Assembly: GCA_040003205.1 (NCBI GenBank)
Contig: JBDUDA010000005.1
Location: forward strand, 1 to 33,456
Length of the DNA stretch: 33,456 nt
From: JALYIM01 sp040003205
Lineage (GTDB): Bacteria > Acidobacteriota > Terriglobia > Terriglobales > Acidobacteriaceae
Direction of reading: 5' to 3'
Both the position numbers and the translations under genes were made by a program. The notes beneath the pieces are model-generated. The model was not told the origin of the DNA. It made no database searches and saw only the letters and a list, made by a program, of their open reading frames with translations. Positions 15,756 through 23,049 of the stretch are shown here, one piece after another (position 1 is the stretch's first letter; each line of letters opens with the position of its first letter).

Positions 15756-15805
15756 GAAGCTAGAAGCTTCTAGCTTCTAGCTTCTAGCTTTTCGCTAGTA
15801 GCTAG
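15756..15805. repeat. Heptamer tandem array 2
   Basis: Seven-bp units in succession: GAAGCTA, GAAGCTT, three CTAGCTT, TTCGCTA, GTAGCTA and a partial last unit. The first 22 bp (15756-15777) form a perfect palindrome, GAAGCTAGAAG and CTTCTAGCTTC, so the units change strand polarity within the array. It lies between the EamA stop and the rhomboid start. Confidence 0.9.
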
Positions 15806-15826
15806 TAGCCTCTTTGGAGTCTTTGA

Positions 15827-16696
15827 ATGGCGAACTGTATAAGCTGTGGACGAGCATTGCCGCGCACCATCTTCGGACAGTCCAGCAACGTCTGCGCGGA
15901 TTGCCGCAGTGCGGCGGTGACCGTTCCCGCGTCCGAAACCTTCAGCCCCTCGCTCTCTGGGCCCCCGCAGCCGCGGGCAATCGCGCGCAGCTATCCGCCA
16001 CTCACCACGCTGCTGGTCGGGCTCAACGTCGCTGTCTATGCGGCGATGGTAGTATCGGGAGTTTCTCCGCTGGCCCCGCAAGTCCCGCAGCTTTTGCGCT
16101 GGGGAGCGAATTGGGGACCGCTCTCGCTCGGCCCGCAGCCTTGGAGAATTCTCGCGTCGAACTATCTGCACGGCGGCCTGCTTCATATCGCACTCAACAT
16201 GTGGTGCCTGTGGAATCTGGGCAGCCTCGCCGAGCGCATTTTTGATGCTCCCACCTACCTGCTGACCTACACGGTTTGCGGTCTCTCCGGAAGCCTGGTC
16301 AGCTTGTGGTGGCATCCGACCGTGGTAGGCGTCGGCGCCTCGGGCGCCATCTTCGGAGTTGCCGGAGCGCTCATCGCAGCTTTGTATTTAGGCCATCTTC
16401 CCATTCCGAAGGAAGCTTTGCGTGGAACGCTTCGCAGCTTGGTTACGTTCGCCGCCTACAATTTATTTTTCGGAGCTCTGCCCGGAATAGACAACTCAGC
16501 CCACATCGGTGGTCTGCTTGCCGGACTTGCTTTAGGAGCCGGAATGTCGAGCCACCTAATCAGTCCCCCCGAAGTCCGCGCCGGATGGCGGCGCGCCGTC
16601 TTCATCGCAGCAGGATTGCTGCTCGCGGTGCTCTTCCTGGTCATCCGCCACGCCCACGGCGGGGTTCTGCCAAACTCTCTCAATCCAGCCAGCTAG
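15827..16696 (+). CDS. Rhomboid family intramembrane serine protease with N-terminal zinc ribbon
   Basis: A 289-residue membrane protease. A small zinc ribbon is visible at the N-terminus (Cys4-x2-Cys7 and Cys23-x2-Cys26), then a Pro/Ser-rich linker to about residue 55, then the rhomboid domain. The catalytic dyad is Ser172 (VGVGASGAIFG) and His226 (DNSAHIGGL). The HGGLLHIALNMW motif at 115-126 supplies the conserved His and Asn. Six core helices and one extra C-terminal helix (RRAVFIAAGLLLAVLFLVI) are predicted by eye. The N-terminal ribbon would be cytosolic. Substrates are unknown. The 5' leader contains heptamer array 2. Confidence 0.94.
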   Translation: MANCISCGRALPRTIFGQSSNVCADCRSAAVTVPASETFSPSLSGPPQPRAIARSYPPLTTLLVGLNVAVYAAMVVSGVSPLAPQVPQLLRWGANWGPLSLGPQPWRILASNYLHGGLLHIALNMWCLWNLGSLAERIFDAPTYLLTYTVCGLSGSLVSLWWHPTVVGVGASGAIFGVAGALIAALYLGHLPIPKEALRGTLRSLVTFAAYNLFFGALPGIDNSAHIGGLLAGLALGAGMSSHLISPPEVRAGWRRAVFIAAGLLLAVLFLVIRHAHGGVLPNSLNPAS

Positions 16697-16730
16697 CGTG
16701 CCCGCACCGCAATCGTGCAACCGCATAAAA

Positions 16731-16792
16731 GCAGGTCCCTCGACTACTCAAAGCGATTCGAAACGAATCGCCTTGCTCCGCTCGGGATGACA
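16731..16792. repeat. TGTCA-family repeat, copy 3 (reverse)
   Basis: Starts GCAGGTCCCTCGACT and ends GCTCGGGATGACA. The insert is stem GCGATTCG (16753-16760), loop AAA, stem CGAATCGC (16764-16771). Its inverted partner is copy 4, 46 bp on, TGTCA ends facing inward. Confidence 0.85.
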
Positions 16793-16838
16793 GTGTCGTT
16801 GAATTGTTTGCTCGTACTCCACCTTATTAACCCAAGTC

Positions 16839-16900
16839 TGTCATCCCGACCGACCCAGTGAATTGCGCAGCAATTAACTGGCGAGTGGAGGGACCTGCTT
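16839..16900. repeat. TGTCA-family repeat, copy 4 (forward)
   Basis: Starts TGTCATCCCGAC and ends GGAGGGACCTGCTT. The insert is CAGTGAATTGC (16856-16866), loop GCA, GCAATTAACTG (16870-16880), with one mismatch in the stem. It ends 14 bp before the stop side of the lipoprotein gene. Confidence 0.85.
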
Positions 16901-16913
16901 CTTCTCGTCGCAG

Positions 16914-17585
16914 CTATTGCGTCCCGCTATCCTCCTCACGCTCGGCGGGGATTACATCCACCGCGTGCCCGTGCACTGCATACGTGAACTGCTCCTCCTG
17001 CTTCGACGAAAACGTTACGCGCGCTGGTTTCCGCTGCCAGCTCGGCCCAGCGCAATTAGGATCGCCATCTGCGTCAGTATCTCCCAGCGCCTTTTTCAAG
17101 ATCGGCTTGCGGCGTCCCAATTGCGCGACCACGGCAAACACTTTCTTCCCGTCGTCCGACACTCCGCAGTAAGCGCTGTAGTCGCGATACCAGTTGGCGA
17201 TTGAATAGTAGGCGTCGAACTCCGGCAGATTCAGTTGGGAAATATGGCCTGACATTCGGTCCACGAGCATCCACCCTCCCCGTTGCCATTGCCAGCGCGC
17301 CGGCGACGCAGACTCGGCGGGCAAGGTGTCATTCAGCCGAAAGGCACGCTGCACTACGAACAGGCGGTCGGTGACGTCGTGCGGAACACCGAGGGTGAAT
17401 TCCTCCAGGCGGCTGTCCACATAGATGGCACGGACCTTCAAATCAAGTGCCGTATTTTCATCGGTCCCAACCATCCACTTCACTGAAGTCCATTTGCCAA
17501 AGCTCACGACATGCGGCTTCGAAGCTGCTTTCGAATCGCACGCGAACAGAAGAATTAAAAAGACGAGGGTCAAATCGTGTCGCAT
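16914..17585 (-). CDS. Hypothetical lipoprotein
   Basis: A 223-residue protein with a type II signal peptide: MRHDLTLVFLILLFAC with the lipobox LFAC and Cys16 as the lipidated residue. The mature part is a single soluble domain rich in Trp and Asp, with segments such as YSIANWYRDYSAYCGVSDDG and a C-terminal TYAVHGHAVDVIP. I do not recognise a family. The composition and the pattern of short beta-like segments suggest a periplasmic beta-rich fold. It is divergent from the HD-GYP regulator. Confidence 0.75.
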   Translation of the reverse strand: MRHDLTLVFLILLFACDSKAASKPHVVSFGKWTSVKWMVGTDENTALDLKVRAIYVDSRLEEFTLGVPHDVTDRLFVVQRAFRLNDTLPAESASPARWQWQRGGWMLVDRMSGHISQLNLPEFDAYYSIANWYRDYSAYCGVSDDGKKVFAVVAQLGRRKPILKKALGDTDADGDPNCAGPSWQRKPARVTFSSKQEEQFTYAVHGHAVDVIPAEREEDSGTQ

Positions 17586-17662
17586 AAAGACAAGCTAGAC
17601 AGCCGACTCCGGGCAAAACAAGGTCACATGCACATTTTTGCGCATTGAATCCCTTTATAGGA

Positions 17663-17685
17663 ATGGGCCGTCCGTATTGGCCCAT
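17663..17685. promoter_or_regulatory. Inverted repeat in the divergent lipoprotein/HD-GYP promoter region
   Basis: Perfect 7-bp arms ATGGGCC (17663-17669) and GGCCCAT (17679-17685), spacer 9 bp, 38 bp upstream of the HD-GYP start. It could be an operator or a leader hairpin. No promoter hexamers around it are convincing. Confidence 0.35.
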
Positions 17686-17723
17686 CAGGCCCCGACAATC
17701 TCGTACAATGGTTGTAAAACCTG

Positions 17724-18755
17724 ATGAATCGCCCCACCGAGCTTCGCATCCCAAAGCGCTCCGAACCCTTCCGAACGATAGGGGAAGCGCCTCGCCGCCT
17801 GCCGCGAGTGCTGCTGGTGGACGACAACTCCGAGCTCATGGCGGTCATGCAGGAACTGCTTTCGGGACGCGGGTACGATGTTATTTCCGTGTCTAATGTG
17901 TCGGAGGCTGAGGTTGAAATTCATCGCGACCCTCCCGACCTCATCCTCTCCGATGTAATCATGCCGGGGAAGTCGGGATATGAATTTTGCCGTGAACTTA
18001 AGGGCAATCCTGCGACGCGGCTCATTCCCTTTGTGTTAATCACGGGCCTTAGCGATCATGGTGACCGCTTGCGAGGCATCGAAGCCGGGGCGGACGATTT
18101 CCTGAACAAACCGATCCACGCGGAAGAGCTTTTCGCCCGCGTGAACTCGCTGCTAAAGCTTAAAGAGTTCACCGACGAACTTGAAACCGCCGAATCCGTG
18201 CTCTGCACTCTGGGGCTTAGCGTCGAGAGCCGCGACCCTTACACCGAAGGCCATTGCGAACGCCTCTCGCAAAATGCCAGCGATCTGGGACGCTATCTCG
18301 GACTCGAAGAAGAGTCGGTGACCGCCCTCCGTCGTGGCGGATATCTCCATGACCTGGGAAAAATCGCTGTGCCCGATGACATTCTCAAGAAGGGTACTAA
18401 CTTAACCTTCGAGGAATGGGAGATCATGAAGCAGCATCCCGCGACCGGAGAAAATATTTGCCGCCCGTTGAAATCTCTGCGGCTGGTGTTGCCCATTATT
18501 CGAAGCCATCACGAGCATACCGACGGCAGCGGATATCCCGATGGGCTGCGAAAAGACGAGATCCCTCTATTGCCTAGAATCCTCCAGGTGGTGGATATCT
18601 ATGATGCGCTGCGGACGGCTCGTCCCTACAAACCTGCTCTTCGTCATGAGCAGGCGGTTGCGACCATGCGAAATGAAGCTCGTGCCGGCATGTGGGACGA
18701 AGAATTAGTGATGGAATTTTTCTCCATGCTGAAGAAACATCAGCGCGTCGCCTGA
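17724..18755 (+). CDS. Response regulator with REC and HD-GYP domains (probable c-di-GMP phosphodiesterase)
   Basis: 343 residues. The N-terminal receiver (about 27-145) has Asp33-Asp34, phosphoacceptor Asp77 (LILSDVIMPGKSG), Thr107 and Lys129 (FLNKPIH). The C-terminal HD-GYP domain has His209-Asp210 (YLHDLGKI), HHEHTDGSGYPDGL at 262-275 with GYP at 270-272, and the DIYDALRTARPYK motif at 291-303. All metal-binding residues look intact, so phosphorylation-controlled c-di-GMP hydrolysis to GMP or pGpG is expected. No partner kinase gene is adjacent. The start is the ATG at 17724; the first 25 residues are a basic, Pro-rich leader. Confidence 0.95.
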   Translation: MNRPTELRIPKRSEPFRTIGEAPRRLPRVLLVDDNSELMAVMQELLSGRGYDVISVSNVSEAEVEIHRDPPDLILSDVIMPGKSGYEFCRELKGNPATRLIPFVLITGLSDHGDRLRGIEAGADDFLNKPIHAEELFARVNSLLKLKEFTDELETAESVLCTLGLSVESRDPYTEGHCERLSQNASDLGRYLGLEEESVTALRRGGYLHDLGKIAVPDDILKKGTNLTFEEWEIMKQHPATGENICRPLKSLRLVLPIIRSHHEHTDGSGYPDGLRKDEIPLLPRILQVVDIYDALRTARPYKPALRHEQAVATMRNEARAGMWDEELVMEFFSMLKKHQRVA

Positions 18756-18836
18756 CGCGCGCTCGTTCATTTTACAATTTTGTTCTGGCAACCGCGGGTT
18801 CTTGCGATTAGACTCCCGAAATCATTACTGAGAAAC

Positions 18837-19604
18837 GTGGACCCACTCACTTACAGCATCGTTCTTCCCGCCTATAACGAAGCCGTGCGCATCCGCTCGA
18901 CTCTCGATTTCATTCTTGAATACGTGGCCCAGCAGCACTGGTCTGCGGAAGTGATCGTGGTGAATGACGGTTCCACGGATTCAACGGCCGATATCGTCCG
19001 GGAATATTCCGCAAAGTATCCGGCGCTGCGCTTGCTGGAGAATCCCGGCAACCGGGGGAAAGGTTACAGCGTTCGCAACGGCATGCTTCACGCCAGCGGA
19101 GATGTTTTGCTCTTTAGCGACGCCGACCTTTCTTCCCCCATCGAAGAGGCCAACAAGTTGTTCGCGGCGATTGTCAGCGGAGCAGACATCGCCATCGGCT
19201 CTCGCTGGTTGCGTCCAGAGCTGCAAACGCAGCGGCAGCCCCTGCATCGCCAGGTGTTCGGACGCATGTTCAATCTCGCGCTTCGCGTCATTCTGCGCCT
19301 GAAATTCAGAGACACGCAATGCGGCTTCAAAGCCTTCACCCGCCGTGCCGCTCATGCCATCTTTCCCCTACAGCAAATCGAGCGCTGGGGATTCGATCCG
19401 GAATTGCTTTACCTCGCGCGCAAGTTCGATTTCACAGTGAAAGAAGTTCCAGTCAGGTGGTCGCACCGTGAAGGCACGCGCATTCAACCGTTGCGCGACG
19501 GCATTCGCATGCTGGGAGAGTTGTTTAAGATTCGCTGGAACGCTATGCGCGGCAGGTACGCCGGTGTGAGGGCGGCGCTCGAAGTGCTAGGACGAGGCCC
19601 CTAA
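18837..19604 (+). CDS. Family 2 glycosyltransferase (dolichyl-phosphate glucosyl/mannosyltransferase-like)
   Basis: A GT2 enzyme of 255 residues from the GTG at 18837 (MDPLTYSIVLPAYNEAVRI). Motifs: VIVVNDGSTDSTADIV, GNRGKGYSVRNGM, the DxD-type FSDADLSSP, DTQCGFKAFTR, and WGFDPELLYLARK. These place it with ALG5/DPM1-like transferases that move a sugar from a nucleotide donor to a polyprenyl phosphate. No C-terminal membrane helices are seen, so it is probably peripheral to the membrane. A TTG 57 bp upstream is an alternative start, adding MFWQPRVLAIRLPKSLLRN. Its 3' end overlaps the opposite-strand Cys-rich gene by 18 bp. Confidence 0.9.
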   Translation: MDPLTYSIVLPAYNEAVRIRSTLDFILEYVAQQHWSAEVIVVNDGSTDSTADIVREYSAKYPALRLLENPGNRGKGYSVRNGMLHASGDVLLFSDADLSSPIEEANKLFAAIVSGADIAIGSRWLRPELQTQRQPLHRQVFGRMFNLALRVILRLKFRDTQCGFKAFTRRAAHAIFPLQQIERWGFDPELLYLARKFDFTVKEVPVRWSHREGTRIQPLRDGIRMLGELFKIRWNAMRGRYAGVRAALEVLGRGP

Positions 19605-19838
19605 GGCGCGAGCCAGCGGCTTCACCGTGACGCCGGTCCCCTTCTGCACATTCAAAGTCACCTTGGTGCAACACTCTTCGCACAGCCAGAAAAATTCCGT
19701 TTTACGCACAGGCTTCTTAATATGAGTTGCAAAGGATGGGGTTGCAACCTCCGTGTCCACTTCTACATGGAAAAGCTTGCCTTGATGAAGGTAGCGAAAG
19801 TCAGCCATGCAGCCCGGATTAGCGCACTTCGAAACCAT
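19587..19838 (-). CDS. Small zinc-finger-like protein
   Basis: An 83-residue protein with two cysteine clusters: Cys5 and Cys10 (SKCANPGCMADFRYLHQGKLF) and Cys53, Cys56, Cys57 (FWLCEECCTKVTL). This looks like a split zinc ribbon. GGGGAG lies 7 bp before the ATG, a strong ribosome site, so expression is credible. Similar short proteins seem common in acidobacterial genomes, from memory. No function is known to me. The last 6 codons overlap the convergent glycosyltransferase gene. Confidence 0.8.
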   Translation of the reverse strand: MVSKCANPGCMADFRYLHQGKLFHVEVDTEVATPSFATHIKKPVRKTEFFWLCEECCTKVTLNVQKGTGVTVKPLARALGASS

Positions 19839-19986
19839 AACCGCTCTCCCCTCGGGCAGGGATCTCTTTAATCAAATAGTACGCCTGCGGCGATCTTGAG
19901 TGAAAAAGATCTCCAAAAAATGCGTGGAGTTTTCTTTTTGGGGTTTGCTCAGATTTCAACAGGCGTGACGATCTGATGGGGAACTG

Positions 19987-20035
19987 TCAGCTTTCAGCTT
20001 TCTGCTTTCTGCTTTCAGCTTTCAGCTTTCTGCCA
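19987..20035. repeat. Heptamer tandem array 3
   Basis: Units TCAGCTT, TCAGCTT, TCTGCTT, TCTGCTT, TCAGCTT, TCAGCTT and a partial TCTGCCA. The pairs alternate in blocks of two, suggesting that a 14-bp unit was duplicated. It ends 10 bp before TGTCA-family copy 5. Confidence 0.95.
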
Positions 20036-20045
20036 TTTGCTATGC

Positions 20046-20077
20046 TGTCATCCCGAGCGAAGTCGAGGGACCTGCTT
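20046..20077. repeat. TGTCA-family repeat, copy 5 (forward, no insert)
   Basis: A plain 32-bp unit: TGTCATCCCGAGCGAAG then TCGAGGGACCTGCTT. No palindromic insert is present, so it defines the basic unit. It is paired with copy 6 in inverted orientation, 44 bp away. Confidence 0.85.
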
Positions 20078-20121
20078 TGCTTTTTTTACAGCGCGCTCCC
20101 GATAAATCAGACAACGGAAAA

Positions 20122-20171
20122 CAGGTCTCTCGACTGCGCAAAGCGTTCGCTTTGCTTCGCTCGAGATGACA
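20122..20171. repeat. TGTCA-family repeat, copy 6 (reverse)
   Basis: Starts CAGGTCTCTCGACTGC and ends GCTCGAGATGACA. The insert is stem GCAAAGCG (20138-20145), loop TT, stem CGCTTTGC (20148-20155). It closely resembles copy 10 except for substitutions that differ within the stem. Confidence 0.85.
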
Positions 20172-20238
20172 ATCCTGGTTTTGAATTCAACCGCCGCCAA
20201 CACAAGAGGAATGACCGCGCATGAAATTTAGAAACAAC

Positions 20239-20270
20239 TGTCATCCCGAGCGCAGTCGAGAAACCTGCTT
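20239..20270. repeat. TGTCA-family repeat, copy 7 (forward, single)
   Basis: A plain 32-bp unit: TGTCATCCCGAGCGCAG then TCGAGAAACCTGCTT. It is the only copy without an obvious inverted partner, unless it pairs with copy 6. Together with array 3 and copies 5 and 6 it accounts for most of the gene-free interval 19839-20303. Confidence 0.85.
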
Positions 20271-20303
20271 ATTCCGCCCGCAAGGCTCAGGCACTAGAAC
20301 TTA

Positions 20304-21371
20304 CTACTTCAGCTCCTGCACCACGGCAGCGCCCATGTCTGACGTACTGAGAGCGGTGTTATTTAGCCTCGCAATATCGCGAGTACGCTTCCCAGAATCC
20401 AAAACACGTTTCACCGCTGACTCGACCGCTTGTGCTTCAGTTTCGAGATTGAACGAATAACGCAGCATCATCGCGGCCGAAAGTATAGCGCCCAGCGGAT
20501 TTGCAATCCCCTGCCCCGCGATGTCAGGCGCAGAGCCATGCACCGGCTCGTACAACCCTACGGCACCACCAATGCTAGCCGAGCCCAACATTCCAATTGA
20601 TCCCACAATCGCTCCCGCCTGATCGGAAAGAATGTCCCCAAACATATTCTCCGTCAGCAGAACATCGAAATCCGCTGGCCTGGCGACCAACGCCATCGCA
20701 GCCGAGTCCACGTACATGTGCGACAGATTCACGTCGGGATAATCCTGCGCGACCCGAGTAACAACCTCTCGCCACAGACGGGAGCAATCGAGGACGTTGG
20801 CCTTGTCCACGGACATGAGTTTCCGTCGCCGCCCGCGAGCCAGTTTAAATCCGATATGGGCGACGCGTTCAATCTCCGGCTCTCCGTAATGCATGGTGTC
20901 AATGGCGGAACGCTGCCCGTTTGCACCTTGGATGGAACGCGGCTCGCCAAAATAAAGTCCGCCGAGAAGCTCCCGCACGATCATGACATCGGTGCCGCGC
21001 ACGATCTCCGAACGCAACGGAGAACTGTCTTCCAGCGCCGCGAAGCAAATTGCCGGACGCAAATTCGCAAACACTCCCAGTACCTGCCGCAGCCGCAACA
21101 ATCCGCGCTCAGGGCGCAACTGACTCGGAAACTTGTCGAAAGCAGGCCCGCCAACAGCGCCCAAAAGAACGGCCTGTGAAGAAAGACACGCGTCTCGTGT
21201 TTCTTCTGGAAATGGATCGTTGTGACTCAGCAACGCCGCGCCGCCTATGACATGACTGGCGGATTTCAACTCGTGTCCAAACTTTGTGGCAATGGCGTGA
21301 AGCACACCAACGGCTTCAGCAGTAACTTCCGGACCAACGCCATCCCCGGCAAGAATAGTGACATTAAGCAT
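20304..21371 (-). CDS. leuB: 3-isopropylmalate dehydrogenase
   Basis: A 355-residue beta-decarboxylating dehydrogenase that oxidises 3-isopropylmalate with NAD+ in leucine synthesis. Motifs: ILAGDGVGPEVTAEAV at the N-terminus, LRLRQVLGVFANLRPA with the substrate arginines, VRELLGGLYFGEPR, DTMHYGEPEIERVAHIGF with the catalytic Tyr, SVDKANVLDCSRLWR with the catalytic Lys, TENMFGDILSDQAG with the metal-binding aspartates, and GLYEPVHGSAPDIAGQGIANP. It lies downstream of leuA on the same strand, but the 196-bp gap contains a TGTCA-family repeat pair, so cotranscription is uncertain. leuC and leuD are not in the window. Confidence 0.96.
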   Translation of the reverse strand: MLNVTILAGDGVGPEVTAEAVGVLHAIATKFGHELKSASHVIGGAALLSHNDPFPEETRDACLSSQAVLLGAVGGPAFDKFPSQLRPERGLLRLRQVLGVFANLRPAICFAALEDSSPLRSEIVRGTDVMIVRELLGGLYFGEPRSIQGANGQRSAIDTMHYGEPEIERVAHIGFKLARGRRRKLMSVDKANVLDCSRLWREVVTRVAQDYPDVNLSHMYVDSAAMALVARPADFDVLLTENMFGDILSDQAGAIVGSIGMLGSASIGGAVGLYEPVHGSAPDIAGQGIANPLGAILSAAMMLRYSFNLETEAQAVESAVKRVLDSGKRTRDIARLNNTALSTSDMGAAVVQELK

Positions 21372-21394
21372 GAAATTTATTTTTTACAAGAGTA

Positions 21395-21455
21395 TGTCAT
21401 GTTGAGCGCGAGAGTCGTTCACGCAGTGAACGACGAAGGAGTCGAAACATCCCTA
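21395..21455. repeat. TGTCA-family repeat, copy 8 (forward)
   Basis: Starts TGTCATGTTGAGCGCGAGA and ends AGGAGTCGAAACATCCCTA. The insert is stem GTCGTTCAC (21414-21422), loop GCA, stem GTGAACGAC (21426-21434). It is the inverted partner of copy 9, 23 bp away, with TGTCA ends facing outward. Confidence 0.9.
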
Positions 21456-21478
21456 TTCCCTCGCATGCATTGTCACAA

Positions 21479-21541
21479 TAGGGCCCCTTCGACGCAGAAA
21501 TCCGATTCGAAACGAATCGGGTTTCTTTGCTCAGGGTGACA
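21479..21541. repeat. TGTCA-family repeat, copy 9 (reverse)
   Basis: Starts TAGGGCCCCTTCGAC and ends GCTCAGGGTGACA. The insert is AGAAATCCGATTCG (21496-21509), loop AAA, CGAATCGGGTTTCT (21513-21526); the single T-G position still pairs as a wobble. Its TGACA end is 26 bp from the stop codon of leuA, followed by a T run. Confidence 0.9.
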
Positions 21542-21567
21542 TTTTTTTCTGGTGGGAATACGCGGTC

Positions 21568-22899
21568 CTACACGCCCCACAAATAATCTTCCTGTTCGCT
21601 TTGATGGTCGGCATTCGAATTGAGCGGGAGAGTCGCCGCGCTGATGGCATTCGACAGCACGGCTGAAAAAGGTTTTTGAAGCGGTTTTCCCAACCGGGCT
21701 GTATTCGCCGCGGCTACCGCCGCCTGCGCGGACACAGGCCTCACAATCTCCGCATCACGAATGATGTTCAACAGATCATGGTCATGCACCTGTTTGATCT
21801 CGTCTGCTACCACGACGAAGCGGCGATAGATTTCATCCAGTTCATGACGTTCGAACTTGTAACCCAGTTGTTCGCAGCGCAGTCCCAACGCATGGCGGCC
21901 GGAATGTTTGCCCAATATTAGTTTGGAGTCGGGCACGCCCACCGATTGCGGAGTCATAATTTCGTACGTGAGCCGGTTCTTGAGCATGCCATCCTGGTGG
22001 ATACCAGCCTCGTGCGCAAAAGCATTGCGTCCGATAACAGCTTTATTGGGCTGCACAGGAATTGTGGTGATCTCCCCCAGCATCTGACTGGCGGGAAAGA
22101 GTTGTTCGGACACGATCGCCGTGTCGTACGGATAAAGATCGGCGCGCACCCGCAAGGCCATCACAATTTCTTCCACGGCGGCGTTTCCCGCGCGTTCGCC
22201 GATTCCATTAATTGTGCATTCCACCTGACGTGCTCCCGCCGCAATGGCGGCCAGCGAATTCGCCACCGCCAGTCCTAAATCATTGTGGCAATGTGCGGAA
22301 ATTGTTACGTTCTCAATCCCCCGCACTCGCTGCCGAATAGTGGCGATCAACGCGCCGAACTCCGACGGAATGCTATAACCCACGGTGTCGGGGATGTTCA
22401 CCGTCGTGGCTCCCGCTTCAATCACCGCATTCAGTATCTGAAATAAGAATTCCGGTTCCGTGCGGGTTGCGTCTTCAGGAGAAAACTCTACGTCGTCGCA
22501 AAAAGACTTCGCCAGTCGCACCGCGTTACGCGCCTGCTCCGAACATTGCTCGCGCGAAATGCGCAACTTGTATTGCATGTGAATGTCGGAGGTCGCCAGA
22601 AACACGTGGATGCGCGGTCTTGCGGCACCTTTCAACGCTTCCCATGCGCGTTCGATATCGCGGTTGGAGGCCCTTGCCAGCGCGGCAATCACCGGACGCC
22701 GCACCGATCTCGCTATCGCCTGTACTGCTGCAAAATCACCTTCCGAAGCGATCGGAAAGCCGGCTTCGATCACGTCCACTCCGAGCTTGTCTAATTGTTG
22801 CGCCAGCCGAAGTTTCTCTTTCACGTTCATGCTGCAACCGGGGGACTGCTCGCCGTCACGTAAGGTGGTGTCGAAAATGGTGATCTGCGCTCGTTCCAT
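21568..22899 (-). CDS. leuA: 2-isopropylmalate synthase without the C-terminal regulatory domain
   Basis: 443 residues from the ATG at 22899, which has AAGGAG 9 bp upstream; a further in-frame 20 residues are rejected. The catalytic barrel is complete: ITIFDTTLRDGEQSPGCSM, VDVIEAGFPIAS, VEFSPEDATRTEPEFL, NIPDTVGYSIP, SAHCHNDLGLAVANSLAAIAAGARQVE and NGIGERAGNAAVEE. The linker subdomain is present (AFAHEAGIHQDGMLKN, LILGKHSGRHAL). The typical ~120-residue leucine-binding domain that follows is missing; after about residue 385 there is only an Ala-rich tail ending EDYLWGV. The enzyme may therefore be insensitive to leucine. Homocitrate synthase-like or citramalate synthase activity cannot be excluded, but pairing with leuB favours LeuA. 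Confidence 0.92.
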   Translation of the reverse strand: MERAQITIFDTTLRDGEQSPGCSMNVKEKLRLAQQLDKLGVDVIEAGFPIASEGDFAAVQAIARSVRRPVIAALARASNRDIERAWEALKGAARPRIHVFLATSDIHMQYKLRISREQCSEQARNAVRLAKSFCDDVEFSPEDATRTEPEFLFQILNAVIEAGATTVNIPDTVGYSIPSEFGALIATIRQRVRGIENVTISAHCHNDLGLAVANSLAAIAAGARQVECTINGIGERAGNAAVEEIVMALRVRADLYPYDTAIVSEQLFPASQMLGEITTIPVQPNKAVIGRNAFAHEAGIHQDGMLKNRLTYEIMTPQSVGVPDSKLILGKHSGRHALGLRCEQLGYKFERHELDEIYRRFVVVADEIKQVHDHDLLNIIRDAEIVRPVSAQAAVAAANTARLGKPLQKPFSAVLSNAISAATLPLNSNADHQSEQEDYLWGV

Positions 22900-22960
22900 G
22901 GGGATCGCTCCTTTATTCCAGGAATTACTCATACTACAAGCGCCGCCAGCCGAAAGCAAA

Positions 22961-23005
22961 GCTTATAATATGGCAGATATCATTAGAAATACTTACATTA
23001 TAAGC
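22961..23005. promoter_or_regulatory. AT-rich dyad in the divergent leuA/LysR promoter region
   Basis: Perfect 9-bp arms GCTTATAAT (22961-22969) and ATTATAAGC (22997-23005), separated by 27 bp, between two divergent genes. Each arm holds TATAAT on the strand that reads toward the other arm, so the dyad could be a regulator site, a pair of face-to-face -10 boxes, or both. LysR regulators usually bind such a region upstream of the gene they control. Confidence 0.6.
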
Positions 23006-23049
23006 TGTGCTAATAGAGCGATTAGTTTCTCTAAAAAAGGAGGGGCAAA

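Noticed and set aside
18780..18836. TTG start for the GT2 glycosyltransferase
   Set aside because: The extra 19 residues are not typical and no ribosome site precedes them; it remains possible.
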